Assembly (NCBI RefSeq): GCF_001956045.1
Contig: NZ_MRTH01000022.1
Coordinates: 1-64,000, forward strand
Length of the DNA: 64,000 nt
Origin: Paenibacillus sp. FSL H7-0331
GTDB lineage: Bacteria > Bacillota > Bacilli > Paenibacillales > NBRC-103111
Reading direction: 5' to 3'
The position numbers and the translations under genes were made by a program. The notes under the pieces are model-generated. The model worked only from the letters and a program-made list of their open reading frames with translations. It made no database searches and was not told the DNA's origin. This document shows positions 9,371 through 18,657 of this stretch, in pieces (the first letter of the stretch is position 1; each line of letters starts with the position of its first letter).

Positions 9371-10726
9371 ATGCAGATTAATCATCAAGCCAGGATACCT
9401 AACGATTCCAATAAAACTGCTGATGCGAACTCACCAGAAACGTTTGAGATGCAGTCACGTAGTGGTCTTCAATTATCTGCTGATGCAATGGTACAACGAC
9501 CGATGAACGTGAATTCGATGGATTCACGTCAATTGTTACAGCTGCAGCGTACGATTGGTAATCGTGCTGTTGGTGAGCTTTTCAAGCAAAATGCCAGCAG
9601 GTCTGCTGAAAAATCGGAGACACCGAACGAGACACTGATCCAGCAGCCAGTAAATCAATCAGCTTCAACTCCTCCTATACAAAGAAAAGTGTACATCAAA
9701 AATAGAGTCTTCAGTGGTTTCAGAAACAAAACGAAAACCAGTCACGGTAGTGTGGGTGAGGGTGAGCGAAATGTTAGTAACATGATGAGTGATTTTCCAT
9801 CCCGATATTTTAATAGTAAAGATGAGATGAAGCAGTATGCAGGAAAATCGACTGAAAAGGTGGGTTATGTTAAAAAGAAGGGTACTTGGGTTCGTCTCCC
9901 TAATAAGCTGCTTGTGCTTGGTGAAGAGCATGCGGCAGTTAATCTTTCAGATATCACAGCAGCAGTAGGTACCGATAAATATATGCATGAAGGCTTTACT
10001 GAATATCCAGCGGAGGCAGCAAGTAACCCCGAATTAACGAATGATATGCGGGCACGGGACGCAGTCATCAATCAAAAGTTTAAAGGGGCTGAAGGAGAAA
10101 GAAGTCACAGGGCCGAGAGCTTTTATCCGAAAATATTAAGGGCATTAAGTGGAGTTAGTGTAGATGAAAAAAACTATCAGATTCAAGGATCGACTGCGGA
10201 ATTAGCTTATTTGGTAATGGGTATTCATTTTGCTTCAAGTGCAGACGAAGAATCCAATCTCTTTCAAACTTATATGCTTCATAAAGAGATGTGGGATCAA
10301 ACCGCTACAGCTATTTCGTCGCAGGAAAGTTCAGAAGCCGCAGTCACGCAAGAGATGAGGAAAGAAGCCAGTAGTGCTTTGTTTAAAAATTTTTATCGAG
10401 ATCTGACTGCCTATGCTGAAGAGAAAATACTACAAGAGCAGGAGTCTGCGCCTGAGAAAGACAAAGCCTCCTTCGAAGAAAAATGGCATCTTGCGAGTAA
10501 GGATTACAGTCAGGACGGGGAATCACCGATGATGAAGGCTGAGAAGGCGAGAGATTTCTCGATGTTCCAGCATATTAAAAAAGCGAAAAATGAGGGGTAC
10601 CTGTTATACGGTCTCGGCGAGCTTCATAGGCAGCGTTTAAAGGAATTACTAGACAAGGAAGGCATCGCTAATAAAAATATTGATACGTTTATTAGTGAGC
10701 AGGACACGAATCATCCTCAAAGATAA
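9371..10726 (+). CDS. Cargo-type toxin candidate with LQRTIGNRAVG motif and two GxxH motifs
   Basis: Starts at the ATG at 9371 behind AAAGAGG (an in-frame TTG at 9356 is less likely); 451 residues, no signal peptide. Residues about 1-110 are low-complexity and contain LLQLQRTIGNRAVGELF and later PIQRK. I know this signature from N-termini of proteins associated with extracellular contractile injection systems, often ahead of DUF4157. The rest contains LLVLGEEHAAV (G184-E-E-H187) and LLYGLGELHRQRL (G416-E-L-H419). Two GX2H motifs are the hallmark of the TIKI/TraB and EreA/ChaN-like superfamily, which includes esterases, peptidases and the C-terminal domain of Pasteurella multocida toxin. No injection-machine genes are in the window. 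The gene ends at a strong terminator. An effector role is inference. Confidence 0.6.
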   Translation: MQINHQARIPNDSNKTADANSPETFEMQSRSGLQLSADAMVQRPMNVNSMDSRQLLQLQRTIGNRAVGELFKQNASRSAEKSETPNETLIQQPVNQSASTPPIQRKVYIKNRVFSGFRNKTKTSHGSVGEGERNVSNMMSDFPSRYFNSKDEMKQYAGKSTEKVGYVKKKGTWVRLPNKLLVLGEEHAAVNLSDITAAVGTDKYMHEGFTEYPAEAASNPELTNDMRARDAVINQKFKGAEGERSHRAESFYPKILRALSGVSVDEKNYQIQGSTAELAYLVMGIHFASSADEESNLFQTYMLHKEMWDQTATAISSQESSEAAVTQEMRKEASSALFKNFYRDLTAYAEEKILQEQESAPEKDKASFEEKWHLASKDYSQDGESPMMKAEKARDFSMFQHIKKAKNEGYLLYGLGELHRQRLKELLDKEGIANKNIDTFISEQDTNHPQR

Positions 10727-10774
10727 AATAAAGCTCACAACGCGGTAGATATTACCTTGTAGTGAGCTTTATTT
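10726..10774 (+). terminator. Terminator after the GxxH cargo-like gene
   Basis: AAATAAAGCTCAC (10726-10738) is perfectly complementary to GTGAGCTTTATTT (10762-10774), giving a 13-bp stem with a 23-base loop. It ends the toxin-like island. Confidence 0.7.
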
Positions 10775-10896
10775 CCGCACCCAACGTGGAACACATATGG
10801 TAAAATAAGGGTATATCGGCATCGTTCAACGGACAGTTTAACTGGAACAAGCATTATCATTGGAATTAACATCATGAACAAGGAGGAAGAGCCAGG

Positions 10897-11427
10897 ATGC
10901 TTTACGATTTACAAGGTGAAACCAATATGTCACCTATTGTGGGAATATTATATTCCGCTGTGGTAGAGAATAGCCAACGACTACAATTAATCACGGAAGG
11001 TATGTCGCAAGAAGAAGTAGATTACCAAGGTCCAAATAACAACTTTAATAGTACCGCTCAGTTAATAAAACATATTATGTATGTTGATCTGAATTGGGTT
11101 TATAGAATGAAAGGGCAGCCACTACCTCTTTCTTTAAAAGAGCAATATGGCCCCATGATAGATGCAAATAATAGGCTTCCGATGGTCAAAGGACAGTCTT
11201 TGAACACACTTATGTCTAAATATGAAGATGTAATAAAAATGTTGAAAGATTCATGTACACAATTAACAGATACTGACCTGGATACAATTGTGACTTTTGG
11301 ACATGAAAATGAAAAGCAAGCAACCCTTCGCTGGGGCCTATGGCATATGGCTGACCATAGCCGCTATCATCAGGCTCAAATTAATCAGCTTAGAAAGTGG
11401 TATATCGAATATTGTCTGTCACATTAA
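10897..11427 (+). CDS. DinB-like family protein
   Basis: ATG start behind AAGGAGGAAGAGCCAGG; 176 residues. The protein has the four-helix DinB/YfiT-like layout with metal-binding-type histidines: a first one in LIKHIMYVDLNWVYRMKG and a pair in the C-terminal block LWHMADHSRYHQAQINQLR. Members are mostly metal-dependent thiol transferases (for example bacillithiol-dependent) or are uncharacterised, and are often stress-induced. Monocistronic between two terminators. Confidence 0.8.
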   Translation: MLYDLQGETNMSPIVGILYSAVVENSQRLQLITEGMSQEEVDYQGPNNNFNSTAQLIKHIMYVDLNWVYRMKGQPLPLSLKEQYGPMIDANNRLPMVKGQSLNTLMSKYEDVIKMLKDSCTQLTDTDLDTIVTFGHENEKQATLRWGLWHMADHSRYHQAQINQLRKWYIEYCLSH

Positions 11428-11475
11428 AGGGCCAAATGTTCAATAGTGAATTTGTTCTTTATTACGTTTAAGCTC

Positions 11476-11507
11476 AGCTGCCGGGATCGTGTCGGCAGCT
11501 ATTTTTT
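11476..11507 (+). terminator. Terminator after the DinB-like gene
   Basis: AGCTGCCG and CGGCAGCT form a perfect 8-bp stem with a 9-base loop, followed directly by ATTTTTT. Confidence 0.85.
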
Positions 11508-11696
11508 ATACTTCACATCGGTTAACGCTAAGCTAGCTAGTGGGTAGTTACGGCCACAGAATGGTGAGGCTACGATTCGCCTACCGTCGTCCAGCGCAAA
11601 TAAAGTCATATCAGTGTAAATTAGCATAATGCTTGGCGTTCCCTTAATTCGTATTCTAAATAGGAAAACATCAAACATATAAAGGGAGGTCTTTAC

Positions 11697-13340
11697 ATGA
11701 AAAAAGGTTTAACAGCTTTGGTAGCGATTACAACATCTGTAGCACTTCTAAGTGCATGCGCGGACAGCATACCAAAGGAAGCTGCCCAAAAGAAGGAAGC
11801 AAGCAGCGACGATCAAGTAACGGCAGCGGGCGTATTCCCGATCACGAAAGAAAAGACGACGCTCAAGGTCATGGTCAAAGGCTCCAGCATTGTCGAAAAC
11901 TTTGCAACTAACGAGTTCACCAAGTGGCTGGAGGAGAAAACGAACATTCATATCGATTGGGAAGTCGCTCCGGAAAAAACATTCGCAGAGAAGCTTAACG
12001 TTTCACTCGCGAGCGGCGATTATCCGGATGTGTTGCTTAATATGAGCGTATCGCCAATTCAGCAGTCGATTTACGGTAAGGATGGCGTGTTTATTTCGCT
12101 GAACCCGTTTATTGATAAATATGGCGTGGAAATGAAAAAGATGTTCGGGCAGGTTTCCTATGTAAAAGATTTGATTACGATGCCTGACGGCAATATCTAT
12201 TCGGTACCTCAGGTTAATGACTGCTACCACTGCTCGCTTGGCCAAAAGATGTGGATTTATCAACCATGGCTAGACAAGCTCGGATTAAAAATGCCAGAAA
12301 CGACTGATGAGTTTTATCAAGTACTCAAAGCTTTTAAAGAAAAAGATCCGAACGGGAACGGCAAGGCAGATGAGATCCCACTTGTCGGCGCTACCAACGG
12401 CCCATCCTCGACGTTAGATCTCTTCTTAACCAGTGCTTTTATTGAAAAGGATTTCAACTTGAAATATGTAAAGGATGGAAAGGTTCAAGTCGCCTACAAT
12501 CAACCGGAGTGGAAGGAAGCATTGAAGTATATGAGCAAGCTGTATGCGGAAGGCTTGATTTCCCCGCAAACGTTTACACAGGATAGAAACCAACTGAAAC
12601 AAATGGGCTTGAATCCGGAAATTCCGATCACCGGAGTTATTGCTTCGCAAAACCAAACGGTGTTTGTCGATGTCGATAACCCGAGATTCAAAGACTACAT
12701 TTCCGTACCACCACTCAAAGGGCCGGCAGGTATACGTTCAACTGCATATAATCCGTATGCCGTCTCTACAGGTCAATTCGTCATCACCAATAGGGCTAAA
12801 AATCCTGCAGCCGCATTCCGTATGGCCGACCTGCTACTTTCGGAAGAAGCAACACTGCGCAGCACGCAGGGCCGTCCTGATCAGGAGTGGGTGCGTCCGG
12901 CGCAAGGAGAGCTTGGAGTTAACGGGAAGCAAGCGGTATGGAAACCGATTGCCACGTTTGGCAAGCTGCAGAACATACACTGGGCGCAGTCGGGGCCGTC
13001 GCTGCGAACAAACGAGTTGCGCTTAAGCGTGGCAGCAGATCCGAAAAACTCACTTGAACTTATTTTGTATAATGAAACTAAAAAATACGAGCCGTTTGAG
13101 ATCGACCCGAGCAAAATTGTGCCACCAGTGTTCTTCACCAACGAACAAGCGGAGGAGCTTGCTAACCTTGAGAAGACGCTCACAGATTACAGAACCGAGT
13201 TTTTTGCGAAAACGGTTACAGGCTCGCTGGACGTCGAGAAGGATTGGAACAATTATTTGGCCACCTTGGACAAAATGAACATCAAACGCTACCTGGAAAT
13301 TTATCAACAAGCCTATACACAGTATAAATCGAAAAAGTAA
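11697..13340 (+). CDS. Extracellular sugar-binding lipoprotein (ABC transporter)
   Basis: Start behind AAAGGGAGG; 547 residues. Residues 1-22 are a lipoprotein signal with lipobox LLSAC. The mature protein has the layout of large Paenibacillus solute-binding proteins of the LplA/LipO type: TNIHIDWEVAPEKTF, LASGDYPDVLLN, GKADEIPL after a Ca-loop-like KDPNGNGKADE, and a conserved C-terminal helical lobe. It should capture an oligosaccharide outside the membrane and hand it to LplB/YtcP-type permeases. None is adjacent, so it may use the permeases at 21258 and 26053. A sulfatase and an SGNH hydrolase follow within 1.6 kb, suggesting a sulfated, esterified glycan as substrate (inference). Confidence 0.85.
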   Translation: MKKGLTALVAITTSVALLSACADSIPKEAAQKKEASSDDQVTAAGVFPITKEKTTLKVMVKGSSIVENFATNEFTKWLEEKTNIHIDWEVAPEKTFAEKLNVSLASGDYPDVLLNMSVSPIQQSIYGKDGVFISLNPFIDKYGVEMKKMFGQVSYVKDLITMPDGNIYSVPQVNDCYHCSLGQKMWIYQPWLDKLGLKMPETTDEFYQVLKAFKEKDPNGNGKADEIPLVGATNGPSSTLDLFLTSAFIEKDFNLKYVKDGKVQVAYNQPEWKEALKYMSKLYAEGLISPQTFTQDRNQLKQMGLNPEIPITGVIASQNQTVFVDVDNPRFKDYISVPPLKGPAGIRSTAYNPYAVSTGQFVITNRAKNPAAAFRMADLLLSEEATLRSTQGRPDQEWVRPAQGELGVNGKQAVWKPIATFGKLQNIHWAQSGPSLRTNELRLSVAADPKNSLELILYNETKKYEPFEIDPSKIVPPVFFTNEQAEELANLEKTLTDYRTEFFAKTVTGSLDVEKDWNNYLATLDKMNIKRYLEIYQQAYTQYKSKK

Positions 13341-13408
13341 TTGAGATAATTGCCACGAACCATCAAACCTGCTATGGAGTCAATTGCAACGTGAGAGTGA
13401 GGTACAAG

Positions 13409-14809
13409 ATGAAAGAGAAGAGCATAAAGAAGCTTTCAGCCAAAAGAACGAATGTCGTATTTATTATAGCGGACGATCATCGTGGTGAAGCCATTCAAGC
13501 GTTCGGCAATGAAACGGTGCAGACGCCAGTATTGGATTCCCTCGTCGCCAGCGGCACATCTTGCCGTAACACGCATATATTCGGAGGCTTAACCGGAGCC
13601 CTTTGCGCGCCGAGCAGAGCGTGCGTGAATACGGGCATACCAATTTTTCGGGCGATGATCGGCAGAGACATGATGAACCGAGAGCATTCGAGCGTTATTC
13701 GTTCAGATGTTCGGCTCATGCCGCAAACGATGCGCGAAGCTGGATATCAAACTCACGCGGTCGGCAAATGGCATAACGACAAGGCAAGCTTCGCCCGAAG
13801 TTTTGAAGGAGGGGATAAGCTATATTTTCACGGAATGAGCGAGCATACCCAGGTTCCCGTGTACGATTATGATCCGACCGGGGCTTATCCGAAGGAACAG
13901 GAATATATTGAAACTACTTTCTCGACGGAGTTGTTCACGGACGCCGCCGTCAACTTTATTGAGGATTACCGGGAGGATCGGCCGTTTTTCCTGTATGTGG
14001 CTTACACCGCGCCGCATGATCCCCGAACCGCTCCGGAGCCTTATGCAAGTATGTACGACAAAGCCAATATTCCGCTACCTCCGAACTTTGTGCGGGAGCA
14101 TCCATTCGATACCGGCGATATGACGTGTCGGGACGAGAAACTCGCACAATGGCCGAGGGAAGAGGGCGAGATTCGTGAGCATATTGCCGATTACTATGCG
14201 ATGATAAGCCATTTGGACGCGCAAATCGGTAGAGTCGTCGAAGCGCTGAAGGCTAAGGGCATCTATGACGACACGCTCATCGTGTATACAGCGGACCATG
14301 GCTTGGCGGTTGGGCAACATGGACTGATGGGCAAACAGAACGTTTACGAGCATAGTGTGCGCATTCCGCTTATATTCCGGGGGCCAGGTGTGCCGGAGGG
14401 CAAGCAGGAGCTTGCGCTCGCAAGCAATATCGATATTTTTCCTACAGTTGCCGGGATGTGCGACGTCGACCTGCCTGAGGAAACGGAAGGCATAAGTCTG
14501 TGTCCAATCTTTGCAGGGGAAAGCGATGGCGTTCGCGGTATCGTGTGCTCGGTATATCGAGATGTCCAGCGGATGGTAACGGATGGCCGATGGAAGCTGA
14601 TTCGTTATTATCGGTCGCCAGTAACGAACACAGGAACGGAACGAATCCAGTTGTTTGATCTACTAAACGATCCTTGGGAAACACAAGATTTGTCGACAGA
14701 TCCGTCAAATGCCGTACACATCGAACGGCTTGCCTCCGGCTTGGCTTCATGGATGCAAGCATGCAGCGATATTTTGCAGGATAAACCGGTGATTCCTGTT
14801 ACATCGTAG
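13409..14809 (+). CDS. Sulfatase (arylsulfatase A-type fold), Cys-type
   Basis: About 466 residues from the ATG at 13409, preceded by GTGAGGTACAAG; an upstream GTG at 13391 is in frame. It has the alkaline-phosphatase-like sulfatase hallmarks: metal-binding NVVFIIADDHRG at the N-terminus, the C-x-P-S-R signature in LCAPSRACVNTG (Cys to be converted to formylglycine), HAVGKWHND, YVAYTAPHDPR and the second metal site VYTADHGLAVGQHGLMGKQNVYEHSVRIPLI. There is no signal peptide, so it should act in the cytoplasm on imported sulfated sugars. No maturating enzyme (FGE or anSME) is in this window. Lies 68 bases after the binding-protein gene, probably in the same operon. Confidence 0.9.
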   Translation: MKEKSIKKLSAKRTNVVFIIADDHRGEAIQAFGNETVQTPVLDSLVASGTSCRNTHIFGGLTGALCAPSRACVNTGIPIFRAMIGRDMMNREHSSVIRSDVRLMPQTMREAGYQTHAVGKWHNDKASFARSFEGGDKLYFHGMSEHTQVPVYDYDPTGAYPKEQEYIETTFSTELFTDAAVNFIEDYREDRPFFLYVAYTAPHDPRTAPEPYASMYDKANIPLPPNFVREHPFDTGDMTCRDEKLAQWPREEGEIREHIADYYAMISHLDAQIGRVVEALKAKGIYDDTLIVYTADHGLAVGQHGLMGKQNVYEHSVRIPLIFRGPGVPEGKQELALASNIDIFPTVAGMCDVDLPEETEGISLCPIFAGESDGVRGIVCSVYRDVQRMVTDGRWKLIRYYRSPVTNTGTERIQLFDLLNDPWETQDLSTDPSNAVHIERLASGLASWMQACSDILQDKPVIPVTS

Positions 14810-14859
14810 ATTGAAGTAAATAATAGCACTCAAATAACGATAGAAAGGTGAATTGAAGA

Positions 14860-15834
14860 ATGCAAACCATTGAAATCAATGAAGAGTGGTTTCGGGGTGC
14901 TGTTTCAATAGAAAAGAATGATATCGGACTTCGGCCATGGCGATTGCCACATGGTCAGCTCAGCTTATTTGCATCTCAATTAGTAGAGAAGGCAGGGGAA
15001 ACAGCGGGCGTTAGAGTTGCTTTTATGAGCGATTCCACCTCGGTGGAGCTGCATGTCGCTATGACGGATAAAGATATATGGTTTGATATCGTTATTGAAG
15101 ATGAATTAGTCGATACCAAGACTCTTATTGCAGGAGCAGAAATTTGTTTATTTACAAACTTACCAGACAGCATGAAGAGGGTAGAAATTTATTTTTCCCA
15201 AAAGGCTGTTGTCATTGTGAAGGCACTTAAAGTCGATGATGTGGCATCAGTCACTCCCTTGCCAAAAAATCAACCGCGGTGGGTTGCATACGGTAGCTCC
15301 ATTACACAATGCAGCGCAGCTGAAAGTCCGGCTCAAACTTGGCCAGCAATCGTAGCACGCAACAAAGGTTGGGACCTGACCTGTATGGGATTTGGTGGAC
15401 AATGTCATTTGGAACCCATGGTTGCTCGCGTCATCCGTGACCTTCCCGCTGACGTTATTACCATGTGCCTCGGTATTAATGTGATGGGTGGCAATAGTTT
15501 AAATATCCGGACGTTTCGTTCTGCAATTATTGGCATGGTATCGATCGTTCGGGAGAAGCATCGCTACACGCCCCTATTTTTGTTTTCTCCTATTTATTGT
15601 CCTCACAGGGAATCAGACGAAAACTTAGTAGGGATGACCTTGGTTACAATGAGGAAAGAAATCCAGGAAGCGGTGAATATTCTAACTTCTTACGGGGATT
15701 CAAATCTTACTTATGTAGACGGTTTGGATATTTTTGGAGAAGCGTTTGTTGACAAACTACCAGACCAACTGCATCCGAACGCTGAAGGATATAAAATTAT
15801 GGCTAATCATATACTGGATAAATTGAATATTTAA
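14860..15834 (+). CDS. SGNH-type esterase with N-terminal beta domain
   Basis: ATG start 50 bases after the sulfatase, behind AAAGGTGAATTGAAG; 324 residues. The N-terminal ~130 residues look like a beta-sandwich (as in SsfX3-like esterases). The catalytic part has the SGNH blocks: GSSIT (Ser, about residue 146), GFGGQ (Gly), CLGIN (Asn) and DQLHPNAEGY (Asp/His). Such enzymes deacylate sugars. No signal peptide is visible. Together with the binding protein and sulfatase it suggests stepwise removal of sulfate and acyl groups from an imported glycan. Ends before a good terminator at 15901. Confidence 0.85.
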   Translation: MQTIEINEEWFRGAVSIEKNDIGLRPWRLPHGQLSLFASQLVEKAGETAGVRVAFMSDSTSVELHVAMTDKDIWFDIVIEDELVDTKTLIAGAEICLFTNLPDSMKRVEIYFSQKAVVIVKALKVDDVASVTPLPKNQPRWVAYGSSITQCSAAESPAQTWPAIVARNKGWDLTCMGFGGQCHLEPMVARVIRDLPADVITMCLGINVMGGNSLNIRTFRSAIIGMVSIVREKHRYTPLFLFSPIYCPHRESDENLVGMTLVTMRKEIQEAVNILTSYGDSNLTYVDGLDIFGEAFVDKLPDQLHPNAEGYKIMANHILDKLNI

Positions 15835-15900
15835 CTAGAGCGTGTCCGCTTTAACATTAAAAATAATTAGTATATTATGGTTAAAATAGTAAATTAATAT

Positions 15901-15932
15901 AAAAAAGGATGAATGCGCTTCATCCTTTTTTT
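15901..15932 (+). terminator. Terminator of the binding-protein/sulfatase/esterase operon
   Basis: AAAAAAGGATGAA pairs with TTCATCCTTTTTT around a TGCGC loop, giving a 13-bp stem with its own A/T tracts; it may work in both directions. Confidence 0.85.
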
Positions 15933-16093
15933 GTTGTACTAAAGAGTACGTATGGGAAATCTACTGATGATTTTGTCATCCATGTAGAATGATATATCCT
16001 CAGGCTATAACTAGATATAGTTTAATCCAGTTACGTTATATCTGGAAATCTATGATATGTTTTCTATAACAAATTGTAGAGGAGTTTTTATAG

Positions 16094-18382
16094 ATGGTGA
16101 AGAGTAGTGCTTTAGGATACCCGCGTATTGGTGCGGATCGGGAATGGAAGAAAGCGCTCGAAGCTTTCTGGTCAGGCAAGCTTGAGGAAGCAGAGTTTCA
16201 CCGCCAGCTGCAGGACATCCGATTGAATCATTTGCGTAAACAGCATGAGAAGGGTATCGATTTGATCCCGGTTAATGATTTCAGCTATTACGACCATGTA
16301 TTGGATACAGCTGCTATGTTCGGTATTATTCCGAAACGTTTTTCTTATGAAGGCGGCGTTGTGCCTTTGTCTGTCTACTATGGGATGGCTCGCGGGACGA
16401 AGGATGCTACAGCAAGTGAAATGACCAAGTGGTTTAACACCAACTATCACTATATTGTACCTGAATTGGCTGATGCATCGCCGGTGCTTACCGAAAATAA
16501 GCCCCTTACAGCTTATCGGGAAGCTAAGGAAAAGCTTGGGATTGAAGGCAAACCGGTTATCGTTGGACCATTGACCTTCCTGAAATTGTCAAAAGGTTAC
16601 AGCCAATCGGAGTTTGATTCCTGGCTGGATCAGTTGTTACCGCTCTATGTGCAGGTTCTCCAGGAGTTGGCTGCAGAAGGGGTGCAATGGGTACAAATCG
16701 ATGAGCCTGTTCTCGTGACGAAGCTAAGCGTTCCTGACATCCAGCGGTTGAAGACTATCTATGAGACGTTTGCTGCATCCGTGCCTAATCTGAACATCAT
16801 ACTGCAAACCTACTTTGAATCTGTCGACCAATACAGTGAAATCGTCGCGTTGCCAGTCAAAGGAATTGGGCTTGATTTCGCACATGGTCTATCCGGCAAT
16901 CTATCTTCGATTAAAACGCTCGGGTTTCCAGCTGACAAGGTTTTGGGTGCAGGTGTCATCGACGGTCGCGGTATCTGGAAAGCGTCACTTCGGGGCAAAC
17001 TGGGACTACTGGAAGAACTCACTGAACTCGTTACAGCCGATCGCCTCATTGTGCAGTCATCGTGCAGCTTGCTTCATGTTCCAGTAACAACAGAACGTGA
17101 GACTAAGCTCTCAACTGAACTGAAGAATGCTCTCGCATTTGCGGATGAAAAGCTTAACGAATTGGTCCTTTTAACAAAAGCTATCGCTGTGGGCAGCGAC
17201 GGAGTGAAAGATGAACTGGATCACAGTGACCGTGTTATTCAGGCACTTCAGCAGTCAGAAGAGCGCAATCGCAGCGATATCCAGCAAGCCGTAGCTGCTG
17301 TCAATTCTCAAAAGCCTGAGCGCAGCCTGCCTTTCGCCGAGCGTTATGCCGCTCAACAAGCAAAATGGCAACTACCACTTTTTCCGACAACGACAATCGG
17401 CAGCTTTCCACAATCTGCTGAGGTGAGAAAAGCACGGCAATTGTGGCGCAAGGGTGAATGGAGCCAAGAGCAGTATGCTGGCTTTATCCGGGAACAAATC
17501 AATATCTGGATCAAGCTTCAAGAGGAAATTGGTCTGGATGTACTGGTGCACGGGGAGTTTGAACGAACGGATATGGTCGAGTTTTTCGGCGAAAAGCTTG
17601 CAGGCTTTGCATTTACACAAAACGGATGGGTCCAATCCTACGGTTCCCGTTGCGTTAAACCTCCGGTTATATTCGGGGATGTAGCGTTCATCGGTGAAAT
17701 GACTGTGGAAGAAACCAAATATGCCCAGTCGCAAACTGAGCATCCAGTTAAAGGGATGCTGACCGGTCCTATTACGATCATGAATTGGTCATTTGTCCGC
17801 GAAGACATACCGCGCGAGCAAATTGCCTACCAATTGGCGTATGCGCTGAGACAAGAAGTGGAAGCACTTGAGCAGGCGGGCATTGGTATGATTCAGGTCG
17901 ACGAGCCTGCAGTTCGCGAAGGGCTGCCGCTTAAGGAAGCTGAGCAAGCCAACTATTTGGAGTGGGCAGTCAAATCTTTCCGTATAGCCACCTGCACCGT
18001 ACAGGAAACAACACAAATCCATACGCATATGTGCTATTGCGAATTCCATGACATGATTGATTCGATAGAAGCGATGGATGCCGATGTTATTTCCATTGAA
18101 ACATCCCGCAGCCACGGCGAACTGATTCACAGTTTCGAGCTAAACACTTACAAGCTTGGAATCGGCTTAGGTGTATACGATATCCATAGCCCACGTATTC
18201 CTAGCGTGGAGGAAATGACCAGCATGATCGAACGTGCTTTGCGGGTATTGGATCCTAAGCTGTTCTGGATTAATCCAGACTGCGGACTTAAAACCCGTGG
18301 GCTTCAAGAGACGGTTGATTCCTTGCGAAACATGGTAGATGCGACGAAGATTGCCCGTGCGCAACATGCCGCACTCGTATAA
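16094..18382 (+). CDS. metE: Cobalamin-independent methionine synthase
   Basis: 762 residues, the usual MetE length, starting at ATG behind GTAGAGGAG. The N-terminal domain begins SSALGYPRIGADREWKKALEAFW, and the catalytic C-terminal barrel contains TTTIGSFPQS, HGEFERTDMVEFFGE, the zinc ligands in HTHMCYCEF and INPDCGLKTRG, and the DVISIETSRSHGEL block. The enzyme transfers methyl from 5-methyltetrahydrofolate-triglutamate to homocysteine in the cytosol. It makes methionine without vitamin B12 and is classically repressed when B12 is available. The 5' leader (15933-16093) shows no SAM or cobalamin riboswitch on the plus strand. A cobalamin riboswitch lies 2.3 kb downstream on the other strand. 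Confidence 0.97.
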   Translation: MVKSSALGYPRIGADREWKKALEAFWSGKLEEAEFHRQLQDIRLNHLRKQHEKGIDLIPVNDFSYYDHVLDTAAMFGIIPKRFSYEGGVVPLSVYYGMARGTKDATASEMTKWFNTNYHYIVPELADASPVLTENKPLTAYREAKEKLGIEGKPVIVGPLTFLKLSKGYSQSEFDSWLDQLLPLYVQVLQELAAEGVQWVQIDEPVLVTKLSVPDIQRLKTIYETFAASVPNLNIILQTYFESVDQYSEIVALPVKGIGLDFAHGLSGNLSSIKTLGFPADKVLGAGVIDGRGIWKASLRGKLGLLEELTELVTADRLIVQSSCSLLHVPVTTERETKLSTELKNALAFADEKLNELVLLTKAIAVGSDGVKDELDHSDRVIQALQQSEERNRSDIQQAVAAVNSQKPERSLPFAERYAAQQAKWQLPLFPTTTIGSFPQSAEVRKARQLWRKGEWSQEQYAGFIREQINIWIKLQEEIGLDVLVHGEFERTDMVEFFGEKLAGFAFTQNGWVQSYGSRCVKPPVIFGDVAFIGEMTVEETKYAQSQTEHPVKGMLTGPITIMNWSFVREDIPREQIAYQLAYALRQEVEALEQAGIGMIQVDEPAVREGLPLKEAEQANYLEWAVKSFRIATCTVQETTQIHTHMCYCEFHDMIDSIEAMDADVISIETSRSHGELIHSFELNTYKLGIGLGVYDIHSPRIPSVEEMTSMIERALRVLDPKLFWINPDCGLKTRGLQETVDSLRNMVDATKIARAQHAALV

Positions 18383-18424
18383 TTTTAGTATATAGATAGA
18401 ACACAAGGTTACAGTGGTTACAAA

Positions 18425-18464
18425 AGCACGTACGCAGCAGGCTTTGACCGGGTGCGTATGTGCT
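18425..18464. other. Hairpin downstream of metE
   Basis: AGCACGTACGCA and TGCGTATGTGCT form a 12-bp stem with one G-U pair and a 16-base loop. There is no T-run, so it is more likely an mRNA-stabilising 3' hairpin than a terminator. Confidence 0.5.
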
Positions 18465-18525
18465 ACGGGTATGAGCTACTGAACCACGAGAGAGCACATA
18501 TTCATATCACCGTACGCCTGGGCAA

Positions 18526-18560
18526 AGTGTTTGATCTTAGGATCGAATGCTTTTTTATTT
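18526..18560 (+). terminator. metE terminator
   Basis: AGTGTTTGATC and GATCGAATGCT pair over 11 bp (three G-U pairs) around a TTAG loop, followed by TTTTTTATTTTAT. Confidence 0.7.
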
Positions 18561-18657
18561 TATAAGGGGGAATACTCGTAAGGGCTAGACTCCTACAAAG
18601 GCTTGTAATCCGACATAGATTAAAAGGTTAACAAGCAATAGAAGCGGAGGGTAGGAT

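Noticed and set aside
15933..16093. Possible SAM or cobalamin riboswitch or T-box in the metE leader
   Set aside because: No conserved core element found; only a weak AGATATA/TATATCT dyad.
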